DNA of 64,000 bases, from positions 1 to 64,000 of the forward strand of contig CAWDBV010000001.1 of the NCBI GenBank assembly GCA_963800705.1, given 5' to 3'. Numbering within the stretch: position 1 is the stretch's first letter; each line of letters begins with the position of its first letter. A program made the position numbers and the translations under genes. The stretch comes from CAWDBV01 sp963800705. Lineage in GTDB: Bacteria > Actinomycetota > Thermoleophilia > Solirubrobacterales > 70-9. Positions 8,436-17,267 of the stretch are shown here, piece by piece. The notes under the pieces were generated by a model. That model did no database searches and had not been told where the DNA came from. It worked only from the letters and a program-made list of their open reading frames with translations.

Positions 8436-9281
8436 ATGACAACTGCGCGTTGGTCGCTCGGCGAGCGCGACCTCGATCTCTCGGCCCCGGTCGCGGTCGG
8501 GATCGTCAACGTCACCGACGACTCGATGTTCGAGGGGGCGCGCAGCGGGACCCCCGAGCAGGCGGTCCGCGACGGTCTCGAGCTTGCCGATGCCGGTTTC
8601 GGGATGCTCGACGTCGGCGCGGTCGCGGCGCGCAGCGGGCCCCCGGTGCCCGCTACCGACGAGGCCGAGAAGCTGATCCCCGCGATCGAGGGCCTCGTCG
8701 CCGAGGCCGCGGTGCCGGTCTCCGCCGACACCTTCTCGGCCGAGGTCGCCGAGCGCGCCGTCGACGCCGGCGCCGCGGCGGTCAACGACATCTCGGGTGC
8801 GCGCGACCCGGCGCTGCTCGACCTCGCCGCCTCGAGCGGCTGCGGGCTGGTGCTGATGCACATCGAGGGCCCGCCGCGCGAAGAGCGCGACCCGCCCTCC
8901 TACGAGGACCCGGTCGAGCACATGAAGCGCTGGTTCTCCGAGCGGATCGAGGCCGCGGTCGCCGCCGGCGTCTCCGAGCTCCAGATCGCGATCGATCCCG
9001 GGATCGACTTCGACCTCGGGGTCGCCGACGGGCTCGAGGTGCTGCGCCGGCTCGACGAGCTCCGCGCGCTCGGCCGGCCGCTCTACGTCTCGTTGTCGCG
9101 CAAGGACCTGATCGGCGCGGTGCTCGCCGGCTCGTGGGACGAGCGCGCGCCGGCGGGCGGGCGCGAATGGGGGACGGCGGCGGCCGCTGCGTTGGCGGTC
9201 GCCAAGGGTGCGGATCTGATGCGGATCCACGACCGCAGCGCGCTGCAGGCGGTCCAGGTCGCGGGAGCGATCCGTGCCTAG
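8436..9281 (+). CDS. folP: Dihydropteroate synthase-like protein (divergent)
   Basis: DHPS joins p-aminobenzoate to a pterin diphosphate in folate synthesis. The 281-residue TIM barrel keeps several DHPS landmarks: GIVNVTDDSMFEGA (usual NVTPDSF), VSADTFSAEVAERAVDAGAAAVNDISG, LVLMHIEGPP, AIDPGIDFD, YVSLSRKDLIG and MRIHD. The pterin/pABA-loop motif DVGxESTRPG is altered: here DVGAVAARSGPPVP. That loss may mean reduced or different activity, so the call is family-level. The ATG at 8436 is divergent from the HAD gene. Its end overlaps the GTG of the helicase gene by eight bases. Confidence 0.7.
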   Translation: MTTARWSLGERDLDLSAPVAVGIVNVTDDSMFEGARSGTPEQAVRDGLELADAGFGMLDVGAVAARSGPPVPATDEAEKLIPAIEGLVAEAAVPVSADTFSAEVAERAVDAGAAAVNDISGARDPALLDLAASSGCGLVLMHIEGPPREERDPPSYEDPVEHMKRWFSERIEAAVAAGVSELQIAIDPGIDFDLGVADGLEVLRRLDELRALGRPLYVSLSRKDLIGAVLAGSWDERAPAGGREWGTAAAAALAVAKGADLMRIHDRSALQAVQVAGAIRA

Positions 9282-11571
9282 GGCCGCGACCAGGCTGCAC
9301 TGGGAGGCGGCGCTGGGTTCCGGGCGAGCCGACGGGCGGCTCGTCCACGAGAGCTCGGAGCGCTCCCACAAGGCCGAGCCGCGGGCGCTCCCGCGAGGCC
9401 TCGACCCGGAGCTTCGGGCCGCGCTCGAGGCGAGGGGGATCGAGAAGCTCTACTCGCACCAGGCCCACGCCTACAAGACCGCGGCCAAGAAGCACCTGAT
9501 CCTGACCAGCGGTACCGCGAGCGGAAAGTCGCTCGCCTTCAACCTCCCCGTGCTCGACGCGATAGCCCGCGATCCGAAGAGCCGCGCGCTCTATCTCTAC
9601 CCGACCAAGGCGCTCGCCCAGGACCAGGCGCGGGCGCTGGCGGATCTCGGCCCGCCGAACCTGCGCGCGGCGATCTACGACGGCGACACCCCTCGCGAGG
9701 AGCGCGCCGCGATCCGCCGGCGCTCGAACCTGATCCTCTCCAACCCCGACATGCTCCACGTCGGCGTGCTCCCCAACCACAAGGGCTGGGGCGACTTCCT
9801 CGCCAACCTCAACTTCGTCGTCGTCGACGAGGCCCACACCTACCGCGGCGTCTTCGGCTCCCACGTCGCCAACGTGCTCCGCAGGCTGCGGCGATTGGCG
9901 CGCCTCTACGGCGGCGACCCCCGCTTCGTGCTCACCTCGGCGACGATCGCCAACCCCGACGAGCTCGCCGAGCGGCTCACCGGGCTCGACTTCGAGCTCC
10001 TCGATACAGACGGCGCCCCGCGAGCCGGGCGCGAGATCGCGATTTGGAACCCGCCCCTGGTCGAGAAGCGGGTCGGGGCGCGGCGCTCGGTGATCTCGGA
10101 GTCGGCCGACCTGCTCGCCGACCTGGTCGGGCTCGGGGTGCGGACGATCTGCTTCATGCGCTCGCGCAAGGGAATCGAGCTCATCAACCGCTTCGCCGCC
10201 AACCGGCTCAAGGAGCAGGGCCGCGGCGAGCTCGCGAAGCTGATCGCGCCCTACCGCGCCGGCTACACGCCGCAGCAGCGGCGCGAGATCGAGGCCGCGC
10301 TCTCCTCCGGGGAGCTGCTCGCGGTCGCGGCGACCAATGCGCTCGAGCTCGGGATCGACGTCGGCGAGCTCGACGCAGCGATCTGCGCCGGCTTCCCGGG
10401 CACGGTCGCGAGCCTGCGGCAGATGTGGGGGCGTGCCGGTCGGCGCTCGCGCGGGCTCGCGGTCTACGTCGCCGGCGAGGACGCGCTCGACCAGTTCTTC
10501 TGCCGTCACCCCGACGAGTTCCTCGAGCGCCCGGTCGAGGCGGCGATCCTCGACCACCAGAGCGAGCAGATCCACGGCCAGCACCTGATCGCGGCCGCGC
10601 ACGAGGCGCCGCTCTGTGCCGAGGACGAGGAGATCCTCGGCGAGGGCTGCATGGATCTGGCCGATCAGCTCGTCGGTGCCGGCGAGCTGCGCGCGGTGCG
10701 CGGCGGCAAGCTGATCCCGCGGAAGTCCGAGTTCCCAGCCGGGCGGATCTCGCTGCGCTCGGCCTCGTTCGACAGCGTCGCGGTCGTCGACTCCGGCTCG
10801 GGCGAGATGCTCGGCCAGGTCGAGGCCGAGCGCGCCTTCTCGACCGTGCACCGCGGCGCGATCTACCTCCACCTCGGCCGCTCATACGAGGTTTCCGAGC
10901 TCGACGTCGACTCGCGGCGGGCGATCGTCTCCGAGCGCGAAGCCGACTTCTACACCCAGGCCAAGAAGGAGACCGACGTCTGGATCGAGGAGATCTACAA
11001 GACCCACGAGGCACTCGGGGTCGAGCTCAACTTCGGCAAGGTCGCCGTCACCGAGCAGGTGATCGCCTTCCAGCGCAAGAAGCTCGCCGACCACGAGGTG
11101 GTCGATACGGTCTCGCTCGATCTCCCCGAGCAGAACTTCATCACCCAGGGGCTCTGGTACACGCTGCCGCGCAAGCTCGCCGCCGCGTTCCCGGGCGAGA
11201 CGCTGCTCGGCGCGCTGCACGCGTCCGAGCACGCCCAGATCGCCGTGCTGCCGCTGATCGCGATGTGCGACCGCTGGGACATCGGCGGGCTGTCGACCAA
11301 CGTCCACCCGCAGACCGGCCACGCGACGATCTTCATCTACGACGGCCACCCGGGCGGGGTCGGCATAACTAGACGGGGTTATGACGTTTTCAAGGAGCTG
11401 GTCGCCGACGCGCTTCGCCTGGTCGGCGAGTGCCCCTGCGAGCACGGCTGCCCCTCATGCGTTCAGAGCCCGAAGTGCGGCAACCTCAACGACCACCTCC
11501 ACAAGCCCGGCTCGATCGAGCTGATGACGCGGATGCTGGATGCGAGCAGCAAGGGCAAGAAGGCCGCGTGA
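9274..11571 (+). CDS. MrfA/Hrq1-type DEAD/H-box DNA helicase with DUF1998
   Basis: A superfamily 2 helicase of 765 residues resembling Bacillus MrfA (YprA) and yeast Hrq1, 3'-to-5' helicases used in repair of bulky or cross-linked DNA. Seen: TSGTASGKSLAFNLP (Walker A), YPTKALAQDQ, VVDEAHTYRGVFGSH (DEAH), TSATIANP, a second RecA domain ending in MWGRAGRRSRG, and a C-terminal DUF1998 domain whose four cysteines lie in the segment PCEHGCPSCVQSPKCGN. MrfA is often paired with the exonuclease MrfB, which is not adjacent here. The start is GTG, overlapping the DHPS-like gene. Confidence 0.9.
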   Translation: MPRAATRLHWEAALGSGRADGRLVHESSERSHKAEPRALPRGLDPELRAALEARGIEKLYSHQAHAYKTAAKKHLILTSGTASGKSLAFNLPVLDAIARDPKSRALYLYPTKALAQDQARALADLGPPNLRAAIYDGDTPREERAAIRRRSNLILSNPDMLHVGVLPNHKGWGDFLANLNFVVVDEAHTYRGVFGSHVANVLRRLRRLARLYGGDPRFVLTSATIANPDELAERLTGLDFELLDTDGAPRAGREIAIWNPPLVEKRVGARRSVISESADLLADLVGLGVRTICFMRSRKGIELINRFAANRLKEQGRGELAKLIAPYRAGYTPQQRREIEAALSSGELLAVAATNALELGIDVGELDAAICAGFPGTVASLRQMWGRAGRRSRGLAVYVAGEDALDQFFCRHPDEFLERPVEAAILDHQSEQIHGQHLIAAAHEAPLCAEDEEILGEGCMDLADQLVGAGELRAVRGGKLIPRKSEFPAGRISLRSASFDSVAVVDSGSGEMLGQVEAERAFSTVHRGAIYLHLGRSYEVSELDVDSRRAIVSEREADFYTQAKKETDVWIEEIYKTHEALGVELNFGKVAVTEQVIAFQRKKLADHEVVDTVSLDLPEQNFITQGLWYTLPRKLAAAFPGETLLGALHASEHAQIAVLPLIAMCDRWDIGGLSTNVHPQTGHATIFIYDGHPGGVGITRRGYDVFKELVADALRLVGECPCEHGCPSCVQSPKCGNLNDHLHKPGSIELMTRMLDASSKGKKAA

Positions 11572-12098
11572 GCAGGCGCGTCGTGCAGATCAGCGTCATC
11601 GGCGCTTCCGAGGGGGACGGGGAGATCCTCCGCGAGGCCGAGGCGGTCGGCCGCGGGATCGCCGAGGCCGGCGGGGTCGTGGTCTGCGGCGGCCTCACCG
11701 GGGTGATGGAGGCAGCATCGAGGGGAGCCGCCCAAGCAGGCGGTGAAGTGGTGGCGGTCTTGCCGACGCTCTCTCCGGCTGACGCCAACGAGCACGTCAC
11801 CTACGCCGTTGCTACCGGGATCGGCCACGCCCGCAACCTCGCCGTGGTCGCCTCCGGCGACGCGGTGATCGCGGTCGGCGGATCGTGGGGAACGCTGTCG
11901 GAGATCGCCTACGCGCGCAAGCTAGAGCGGCCGGTGGTCGCGCTGCAGAGCTGGCCGCTCCGCGACCGCGCCGGAACCGACCTCGGCATCGTCGAGGCCG
12001 AGAACGCCGAGCAGGCGGTCAAGGCCGCGATGTCCTCGGCGGTCACCGAGGAGAGCTCGGACGAGCGCACCCAGGCGGCCGACGACACCCTCGACTAG
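11568..12098 (+). CDS. TIGR00725-type LOG-family-related protein
   Basis: A Rossmann-like protein of 176 residues related to the LOG (lysine decarboxylase-like) family. It starts QISVIGASEGDGEILREAEAVGRGIAEAGGVVVCGGLTGVMEAA and keeps AVGGSWGTLSEIAYA in place of the LOG PGGxGTxxE motif. This variant is typical of TIGR00725 proteins, whose function is not established. The GTG start overlaps the helicase stop (GTGA), so translation is probably coupled. Its TAG stop shares a CTAG with the convergent gene. Confidence 0.8.
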   Translation: MSRRVVQISVIGASEGDGEILREAEAVGRGIAEAGGVVVCGGLTGVMEAASRGAAQAGGEVVAVLPTLSPADANEHVTYAVATGIGHARNLAVVASGDAVIAVGGSWGTLSEIAYARKLERPVVALQSWPLRDRAGTDLGIVEAENAEQAVKAAMSSAVTEESSDERTQAADDTLD

Positions 12099-13114
12099 CC
12101 GGGGTAGCGCTCGCGCAGCGCCAGGACTGCGAACGCGTGCGACCAGCCGAGCGGCGTGGTCGAGAGCGGGCGACCATTGCTGCTCGAGACGCGCTCGGGA
12201 AGCGTGCCGGCGGGCGTTGCCGACCGGTGGAGCGCGGCGAGCATCCGATCCGCGGCCTCCGTTTCGCCGAGGCGAGCCAGAGCCCACGCGCTCCACGCCG
12301 TCGGCGCGCTCCAGGCCTCGCCTTCGGTCCAGTCCTCCGTCGGTCCGATCCCGAAGCGCGTCGCACCGGCGGCGAGGTTGAGGAGCGTGCGGCGCGCGTC
12401 GTCTCTGAGGCCCGGGCGCGCGAACGGGACCACCGCCCAGGCCGCGGCGGAGTCGAGGGCGGTTCCGCCCGCTTCGCGGGTCAGCCCGCGTGAGGAGCTG
12501 AAGCGGCCGCGGATCTCGCTGGCGGGGGCACCGGCGGCGATCGCGTTGCCGAGCAGATCGGCCTCGACGTTCTCGCCGTAGTCCTGGCGCCCGCTCCACT
12601 CTCCCGGCTCCACCGAGCCGATGCCGGTTGCGCGGGCGGCGGCGTCGACCCAGCCCCGGGCGTCGCCGGCGGCCGGGCGGCCGGCAACCGGCTCGCCGTC
12701 GGTGCCGAAACGCGCCGCCTCGTCGAGCTCGAGGCCGGTGAGGAATGCCGCGACCCGCCGCGCCTGCTCCCGCCGCCCCGCCGCCTCGAGCGCGAGCGCC
12801 CCGGAGGCCGCGTCGCGCGGCCAGATGTAGCGCCAGCCGTCGCGGTCGCCGGCGATCATCGCCCCGCTATCGGGATCGGTGAGCGCATGGAGAACGAGCA
12901 GCGAGCGGCTGTAGAGGCGGTCCGCCCAGGGCGGTGCCGCCGCGCCGAGCGGAACCGACCGCTCCGCAGCTGGCACCCGCTCGGCGAACGGCGCCGGGAT
13001 TTCGATCGCGATCGGCGCCGGCTGCTCGCGAGCCACTCCCGAGAGCGAAATCACGGCGAGCAGGAGGCCCGTGAATACGACTCCCCGCGGCAGCATCTGT
13101 CGAGCTCCGCTCAC
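12095..13114 (-). CDS. Secreted GH15-like (glucoamylase-type) glycoside hydrolase
   Basis: A 339-residue protein with an N-terminal signal-like hydrophobic segment (GVVFTGLLLAVISLSGVA). The body looks like an (alpha/alpha)6 barrel of family GH15: DGWRYIWPRDAASGALALEAAG matches the family's WRYxWxRDA region, and the end (GTLPERVSSSNGRPLSTTPLGWSHAFAVLAL) matches the last barrel helices. A middle EDWTEGEAWS segment could carry a catalytic acid. It is shorter than usual GH15 enzymes, so substrate and activity are uncertain. The GTG start has TAGCGT seven bases upstream. Confidence 0.7.
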   Translation of the reverse strand: MSGARQMLPRGVVFTGLLLAVISLSGVAREQPAPIAIEIPAPFAERVPAAERSVPLGAAAPPWADRLYSRSLLVLHALTDPDSGAMIAGDRDGWRYIWPRDAASGALALEAAGRREQARRVAAFLTGLELDEAARFGTDGEPVAGRPAAGDARGWVDAAARATGIGSVEPGEWSGRQDYGENVEADLLGNAIAAGAPASEIRGRFSSSRGLTREAGGTALDSAAAWAVVPFARPGLRDDARRTLLNLAAGATRFGIGPTEDWTEGEAWSAPTAWSAWALARLGETEAADRMLAALHRSATPAGTLPERVSSSNGRPLSTTPLGWSHAFAVLALRERYPG

Positions 13115-13121
13115 GGAGCTA

Positions 13122-13131
13122 ACGCTAGCCT
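13122..13131. promoter_or_regulatory. Overlapping divergent -10 elements (GH15-like gene and tRNA-Phe)
   Basis: On the minus strand TAGCGT (13122-13127) lies seven bases before the GTG of the GH15-like gene. On the plus strand TAGCCT (13126-13131) lies 16 bases before the tRNA. The two hexamers share two bases inside a central CTAG, so the two promoters probably compete. Confidence 0.5.
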
Positions 13132-13147
13132 TTGCTCCGCGTCACCC

Positions 13148-13220
13148 GGCGAGGTAGCTCAGTTGGTAGAGCACACGACTGAAAATCGTGGTGTCACCGG
13201 TTCGATTCCGGTCCTCGCCA
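13148..13220 (+). tRNA. tRNA-Phe (GAA)
   Basis: A complete 73-base cloverleaf. The acceptor GGCGAGG pairs with CCTCGCC, followed by discriminator A. The D-arm is GCTCAGTTGGTAGAGC; the anticodon stem ACGAC/TCGTG-like encloses a loop with anticodon GAA, preceded by T and followed by AA; the T-arm is CCGGTTCGATTCCGG. The CCA end is not encoded. Confidence 0.97.
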
Positions 13221-13265
13221 TCGGATGATCCAGCAGTCTGCGTCTTAACGGGATACTCCACGGCT

Positions 13266-13683
13266 ATGTCTGAGGAGAACGTCGAGATTGTTCGCCGCGC
13301 GGTTCAAGAGTTCAACGAGCGCGGTTTTGACGGCATCGGAGACAGCAACTTGGCCTCTGATGAGATCGAATTCCACGAACCTCCAGAGCAGCCCGCGCCG
13401 AGGGCGGCCCGGGGTCGCGCGGAGGTGCGAAAGCTTGCCAATGAATTTGATGCTGCGTGGGAGGAGCACCAGAGCGAGCTTCAGGAGATACGAGCCGTCG
13501 ATGCAGAGCGGGTGCTGCTGACGACCGTCGAGCACTTCAAAGGGCGTGACGGCATCGAGCTCGACGACTCCGTTCGCCGCAATCTTCACGCTGCGCGGGG
13601 GCAAGATTGTCCGCTGGCAGGCGTTCTGGGACAAGGAGAAGGCGCTTGCAGCCGCCGGACTTCCGGAGGAGTCTGGCGACTGA
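13266..13683 (+). pseudogene. SnoaL-like (NTF2-fold) protein, one frameshift
   Basis: A small NTF2-fold protein of the kind found in many actinobacterial stress or polyketide contexts. It starts MSEENVEIVRRAVQEFNERGFDG, typical of SnoaL-like proteins, and continues ELQEIRAVDAERVLLTTVEHFKGRDGIELDDS. There an extra base near 13569 shifts the frame. In the next frame the natural end follows: FAAIFTLRGGKIVRWQAFWD to the TGA at 13681. Restoring one base gives about 138 residues, the usual length. Without correction the first frame runs into the next gene as a false fusion. A GATACT hexamer lies eight bases before the ATG. Confidence 0.8.
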
Positions 13684-14189
13684 TGGCGCGCCCGCTGCCC
13701 CACGTCGATCCGATCGCGCCCCGCGGCGGGCTCTACCGGGCATACACCCGGCTCGTCAGCGGCAGGGTCGGCATGTGGCTGTCGCGCAACGTGGTCTGGA
13801 AGCTGGATCCGTATCTGCTGCGGCTGAGCGGCGGGCGGGTCGGAATGGGGTTGATCCTGCCGACCGCGCTCCTGGAGACGAAGGGCGCTCGCACGGGTGA
13901 GATGCGGCGAAACGGCGTCATCTACTTCAACGACGGTGACCGGGTGACGGTGATCGCCTCGAAGCTCGGCCTGCCCGAGCACCCCTCGTGGTTCCACAAC
14001 GCCCGCGCCAACCCCGAGGTCACGCTCGGCGGCGAGCCGTTCCATGCCCAGGTCGTCGAAGACGAGGCGACGCGCGAGCGGCTCTGGGGTCTCGCCGACC
14101 AGCTCTTCCCGCCCTACGCCGACTATCGCGAGCGGGCGGCGCAGGTCGGCCGTACGATCCCGATCGTGCAACTGGTGCCCGGCCGATGA
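13683..14189 (+). CDS. F420-dependent nitroreductase (Ddn-like) family protein
   Basis: A 168-residue protein of the deazaflavin (F420)-dependent nitroreductase family. Conserved blocks are visible: LLETKGARTGEMRRNGVIYFNDGDRVTVIASKLG, then HPSWFHNARANPEVTLGGEPFHAQVV, which matches the W-x-x-N-L-x-A-N-P core of Ddn homologues. The members reduce varied substrates using F420H2; the one here is unknown. The ATG overlaps the corrected SnoaL stop, and its own stop overlaps the amidase start (ATGA), so the three genes are probably one translation-coupled unit. Confidence 0.85.
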   Translation: MARPLPHVDPIAPRGGLYRAYTRLVSGRVGMWLSRNVVWKLDPYLLRLSGGRVGMGLILPTALLETKGARTGEMRRNGVIYFNDGDRVTVIASKLGLPEHPSWFHNARANPEVTLGGEPFHAQVVEDEATRERLWGLADQLFPPYADYRERAAQVGRTIPIVQLVPGR

Positions 14190-15592
14190 CGCTGACCAGC
14201 ATGGTCGAGCAACTCGCCGCGGGGGAGGTCACCTCGACCGAGCTGGTCGAGGACGCGCTCGACCGGATCGATGCGACGCAGCCGACGCTGAACGCGTTTC
14301 GCCACGTCCGCCGCGAGCAGGCTCTCGAGGAGGCGGCCGAGGCCGACCGCCGCCTCGCCGCGGGCGAGCGCGCGCCGCTGCTCGGCGTCCCGACGGCGAT
14401 CAAGGACGACATGGACCTCGAGGGCTACCCGACCTCGAACGGCTGCCAGGGCGAGTGGGAGGTCTGCCCGGAGGACGGCGAGTTGGCGCGGCGGCTGCGC
14501 GCAGCGGGGGCGATCGTGGTCGGCAAGACCAATCTGCCCGAATTCGGGCTCTACCCCTTCACCGAAGGCCACTTCGGCGCAACGCGCAACCCCTGGGACC
14601 TGGAGCGCACGCCCGGGGGCTCGAGCGGGGGTTCGGCTGCGGCTGTCGCGGCCGGGATCCTGCCCGCGGCGATGGGCTCCGACGGGGCCGGCTCCGTTCG
14701 CATCCCGGCGGCCTGGTGCGGGTTGGTCGGGATCAAGCCGGAGCGCGGCCGGATCTCGACCTGGCCTTCGCCCGAGTCCTACAACGGGGTGAGCTGCTAC
14801 GGGCCGTTGGCCAGGACCGTCGAGGACGCGGCGCTGATGCTCGACGTCGCGAGTGGCAACCGAGAGGGTGACCTGCACAGGCCTCCGGCGGGTGAGACTA
14901 CATTCGCCGAGGCGGCCCGCACAGGCCCCGGTCAACTGACCATCGCGCTCTCCTTCAAGGCTCCGTTCGTGGGACTGCGGGTCCGCCTCGATCCGCAGAT
15001 CCGCGCCGCGGTCGAGCGGATCGCCGGGGTGCTCGAGGGGCTCGGCCACCGCGTCATCCGCGCCGACCCCCAGTACAGACTCGTGGCGCCCACCTTCGCG
15101 ACGCGCTCGCTGGCCGCCGTTCACGATGAGGTTGCGAAGGCCCCGGATCCGAGCCTGCTCGACCGGCGCTCGCACGAGAGCGCTCGTTCAGGTCGCCGGC
15201 TGGGCGGTGCCCCATACCGGTTCTCGCGCCGAGCCGAGGCCGGCGCTGCTCGCCGCATCGGCCGCATCTTCGAGCGCTGCGACGTCGTCCTGACGCCGAC
15301 CACCGCGAGGAAGCCGTTCAGGATCGGCAGGGCCGAGGGGCTGAGCGGCTTCGCGACCGACCGCATGATCACCGCGGCCTGCCCCTACGCCTTCGTCTGG
15401 AACCACCTCGGCTGGCCCGGAATCAGCGTGCCCGCGGGCCTGAGCGATTCCGGGCTGCCGATCGGCGCCCAGTTCCTCGGCCGCCACTGCGACGAGTCAA
15501 CCCTGATCTCGCTCGCCGCCCAGCTCGAGCAGGCCGAGCGCTGGCATGAGCGTCAGGCCCCGCCGCGCCAACCCTTGGTCGAGCTGGCGTAG
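14186..15592 (+). CDS. Amidase (amidase signature family)
   Basis: A hydrolase of 468 residues cleaving C-N amide bonds through a Ser-cisSer-Lys triad. The Lys lies in LLGVPTAIKDDMDLEG; the glycine/serine-rich signature GGSSGGSAAAVAAG holds the cis Ser, and GAGSVRIPAAWCGLVGIKP holds the nucleophile. The C-terminal GWPGISVPAGLSDSGLPIGAQFLG block is also typical. It is free-standing, not adjacent to gatB or gatC, so it is a general amidase rather than GatA. Its last 40 bases overlap the convergent yceI-like gene. Confidence 0.9.
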   Translation: MTLTSMVEQLAAGEVTSTELVEDALDRIDATQPTLNAFRHVRREQALEEAAEADRRLAAGERAPLLGVPTAIKDDMDLEGYPTSNGCQGEWEVCPEDGELARRLRAAGAIVVGKTNLPEFGLYPFTEGHFGATRNPWDLERTPGGSSGGSAAAVAAGILPAAMGSDGAGSVRIPAAWCGLVGIKPERGRISTWPSPESYNGVSCYGPLARTVEDAALMLDVASGNREGDLHRPPAGETTFAEAARTGPGQLTIALSFKAPFVGLRVRLDPQIRAAVERIAGVLEGLGHRVIRADPQYRLVAPTFATRSLAAVHDEVAKAPDPSLLDRRSHESARSGRRLGGAPYRFSRRAEAGAARRIGRIFERCDVVLTPTTARKPFRIGRAEGLSGFATDRMITAACPYAFVWNHLGWPGISVPAGLSDSGLPIGAQFLGRHCDESTLISLAAQLEQAERWHERQAPPRQPLVELA

Positions 15593-16170
15593 TGCTCGAT
15601 CGCCCCGGTCTTCTCGAGGTCGTCCTTGTTGATCGCCTCGACGTCGAGGTCGATCTCGATCATGTCGCTGACCACGAAGCCGCCGTCGGGCAGTTCGTCC
15701 TGCCATGAGACGTCGAAGTCGTGGCGGTTGAGCCGCGTCTGCGCCTTCCAGCCGATGCGGCGCATCGTGCCGCGGTTCTCGTCGCCGACCCAGAACGGCG
15801 TCTTCCACTCGCCGAGGTAGTCGACCGCGAGCGGAACGGTCTGCGTGTTGCCGCGGATCGTCAGCTCCGCTTCGGCCTCGAAGCTGTCCGCCCCGGTCCG
15901 TCTCACAAACCGACCTTTGAACGGGATCCGCGGGTGGTTGTCAGTGTCGAAGAAGTCGGCGCTTCGCAGGTGGTCGTCGCGCATCGGCTCGCCGGTCCAT
16001 AGCTTGGTCGCGTCGATCTCGCCTTCGAACGTGGTCTCGAGGCATGTGTCCCAGTCGAACTCCATCTGGCCGTGGATGTCCTTGAACAGGCCCCGGACCC
16101 AGGTCACCATCATGTGGCGAGAACGGAACTCGGCTTCGGTGTGGCCTGGCTCGAAGATCCAGCTTGCCAT
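15553..16170 (-). CDS. YceI family protein
   Basis: A lipocalin-like protein of 205 residues. It starts WIFEPGHTEAEFRSRHMMVTWVRGLFKDIHGQMEFD, the usual YceI opening, and continues LRSADFFDTDNHPRIPFKG and AELTIRGNTQTVPLAVDYLG. YceI proteins bind isoprenoid-like lipids. No signal peptide is seen, so this copy is likely cytoplasmic. The start ATG overlaps the stop of the UBP zinc-finger gene by one base, so these two are coupled. The 3' end overlaps the amidase gene by 40 bases. Confidence 0.88.
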   Translation of the reverse strand: MASWIFEPGHTEAEFRSRHMMVTWVRGLFKDIHGQMEFDWDTCLETTFEGEIDATKLWTGEPMRDDHLRSADFFDTDNHPRIPFKGRFVRRTGADSFEAEAELTIRGNTQTVPLAVDYLGEWKTPFWVGDENRGTMRRIGWKAQTRLNRHDFDVSWQDELPDGGFVVSDMIEIDLDVEAINKDDLEKTGAIEHYASSTKGWRGGA

Positions 16171-16457
16171 CAGCCGGCAGCCGCCTCGGGCGGGATCGCG
16201 AGCGGGACCTCGTCCACGTAGCACCACGACCAGTCCTCGCCGGGCTCGGCCGAGGTGACGATCGGGTGGCCTTCAGCGGCCGCGTGCTTGCTCGCGTGCT
16301 GGTTCGGCGAGGAGTCACAGCAGCCGACGCTTCCGCAGTCCCGGCAGACGCGGAGGTGGAGCCATTGGCCGCCGGTCTTCAGGCACTCCTCGCAGCCCTC
16401 GACAGCCTCCGGCATCCGGACCTTGATCTGGTCGAGGTGGGAGCAGGCAGGCGGCAC
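16170..16457 (-). CDS. UBP-type zinc finger protein
   Basis: A 95-residue protein consisting of one ZnF-UBP domain: CSHL near the start, EGCEECLKTGGQWLHLRVCRDCGSVGCCDSSPNQHASKH and the closing GHPIV. The Cys/His ligands all seem present. Bacterial stand-alone copies have no settled function. The GTG start has TAGACT six bases upstream. The TGA overlaps the yceI-like ATG (TGATG), so both proteins are probably made from one leaderless transcript. Confidence 0.88.
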   Translation of the reverse strand: MPPACSHLDQIKVRMPEAVEGCEECLKTGGQWLHLRVCRDCGSVGCCDSSPNQHASKHAAAEGHPIVTSAEPGEDWSWCYVDEVPLAIPPEAAAG

Positions 16458-16463
16458 CCGCCG

Positions 16464-16469
16464 AGTCTA
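16464..16469 (-). promoter_or_regulatory. Candidate -10 element of the UBP-yceI operon
   Basis: TAGACT on the minus strand lies six bases before the GTG start. Its first three bases are also the TAG stop codon of the upstream SDR gene. Confidence 0.5.
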
Positions 16470-17174
16470 GGACTTGCCGTACACCGGCACCCAGGCGCCC
16501 GAGATCGGGGCCGAATCCTCGGAGCAGAGGAAGCGGATCACGCGCCCGATCTGTTCCGGGGGAACCCACTCCTCCGGGTCGGCGTCGGGCATCGACTCGC
16601 GGTTGGCGGGCGTGTCGATCACGCTCGGCATCACCGCGTTGACGCGGATTCCGTCGCCGCGGTACTCGACGTCGAGCGCTTTGACGAGCGCGAGCACGGC
16701 GGCCTTCGAGACCGAGTAGGCGGCGCCGCCCGAGAACGGCTCCAGCGCAGTCTTCGTGCCCACGCAGACGATTGCTCCGCCCCCAGCGTCGAGCAGCTTG
16801 GGGATCCCGGCGCGGCTCACCCGGACCGCGGTCATCAGGTTGAGCGCGATCATCTTCTCGAGCGTGGCAACTGGCTCCTCGTGGAGCCGCTCGCCGGCGG
16901 CGAACCCTCCGACCAGGTTGACGATCCCCCTCAGCGGCCCATCGGCGGCCGCCGCATCGACCGCGGCCGCGGCGCCCTCGTCGCTCGAGAGGTCGGCCTC
17001 GACCAGCCCGACCCTGTCGCCGAAAGCCTCGGTGACCGCCTCGCGCTCGCGCTCGACGAGCCAGGTCGAGACGACGCGGGCGCCCGATTCGACGAGCTCG
17101 GCGAGCACCGCCGAGCCGAGCGCGCCGGTTCCGCCGGTGACCAGCACTCCGCCCTCGATCGAGGCCGGTGTCAT
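16467..17174 (-). CDS. SDR family oxidoreductase
   Basis: A short-chain dehydrogenase of 235 residues. Cofactor motif: VLVTGGTGALGSAVLAELVESG. Other landmarks: ADLSSDEG (adenine ring aspartate), NLVGG in place of NNAG, GAIVCVGTKTALEP with the catalytic Thr/Ser position, YSVSK and RVNAVMPSVIDTPANR. The VGT in place of VSS at the catalytic-serine position is unusual. Substrate unknown. Confidence 0.85.
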   Translation of the reverse strand: MTPASIEGGVLVTGGTGALGSAVLAELVESGARVVSTWLVEREREAVTEAFGDRVGLVEADLSSDEGAAAAVDAAAADGPLRGIVNLVGGFAAGERLHEEPVATLEKMIALNLMTAVRVSRAGIPKLLDAGGGAIVCVGTKTALEPFSGGAAYSVSKAAVLALVKALDVEYRGDGIRVNAVMPSVIDTPANRESMPDADPEEWVPPEQIGRVIRFLCSEDSAPISGAWVPVYGKS

Positions 17175-17267
17175 GTTCGGGGCCCTTCGGGCGACCTCAT
17201 GGGCAGCAGGCTATTGGGCCGGCGGCGAATGGTTCCCGTCCGCATCCGGCTCTACCTTGGAGAAGCA

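Noticed and set aside
7578..9371. A 597-residue minus-strand reading joining a long N-terminal region to the HAD phosphatase
   Set aside because: The N-terminal 330 residues are the antisense of the DHPS-like gene; the phosphatase domain is complete without them.
13188..14189. One long plus-strand frame from inside tRNA-Phe through SnoaL to the nitroreductase
   Set aside because: It is a product of the single-base shift in the SnoaL gene; the first codons lie within the tRNA, and two distinct protein families are present.
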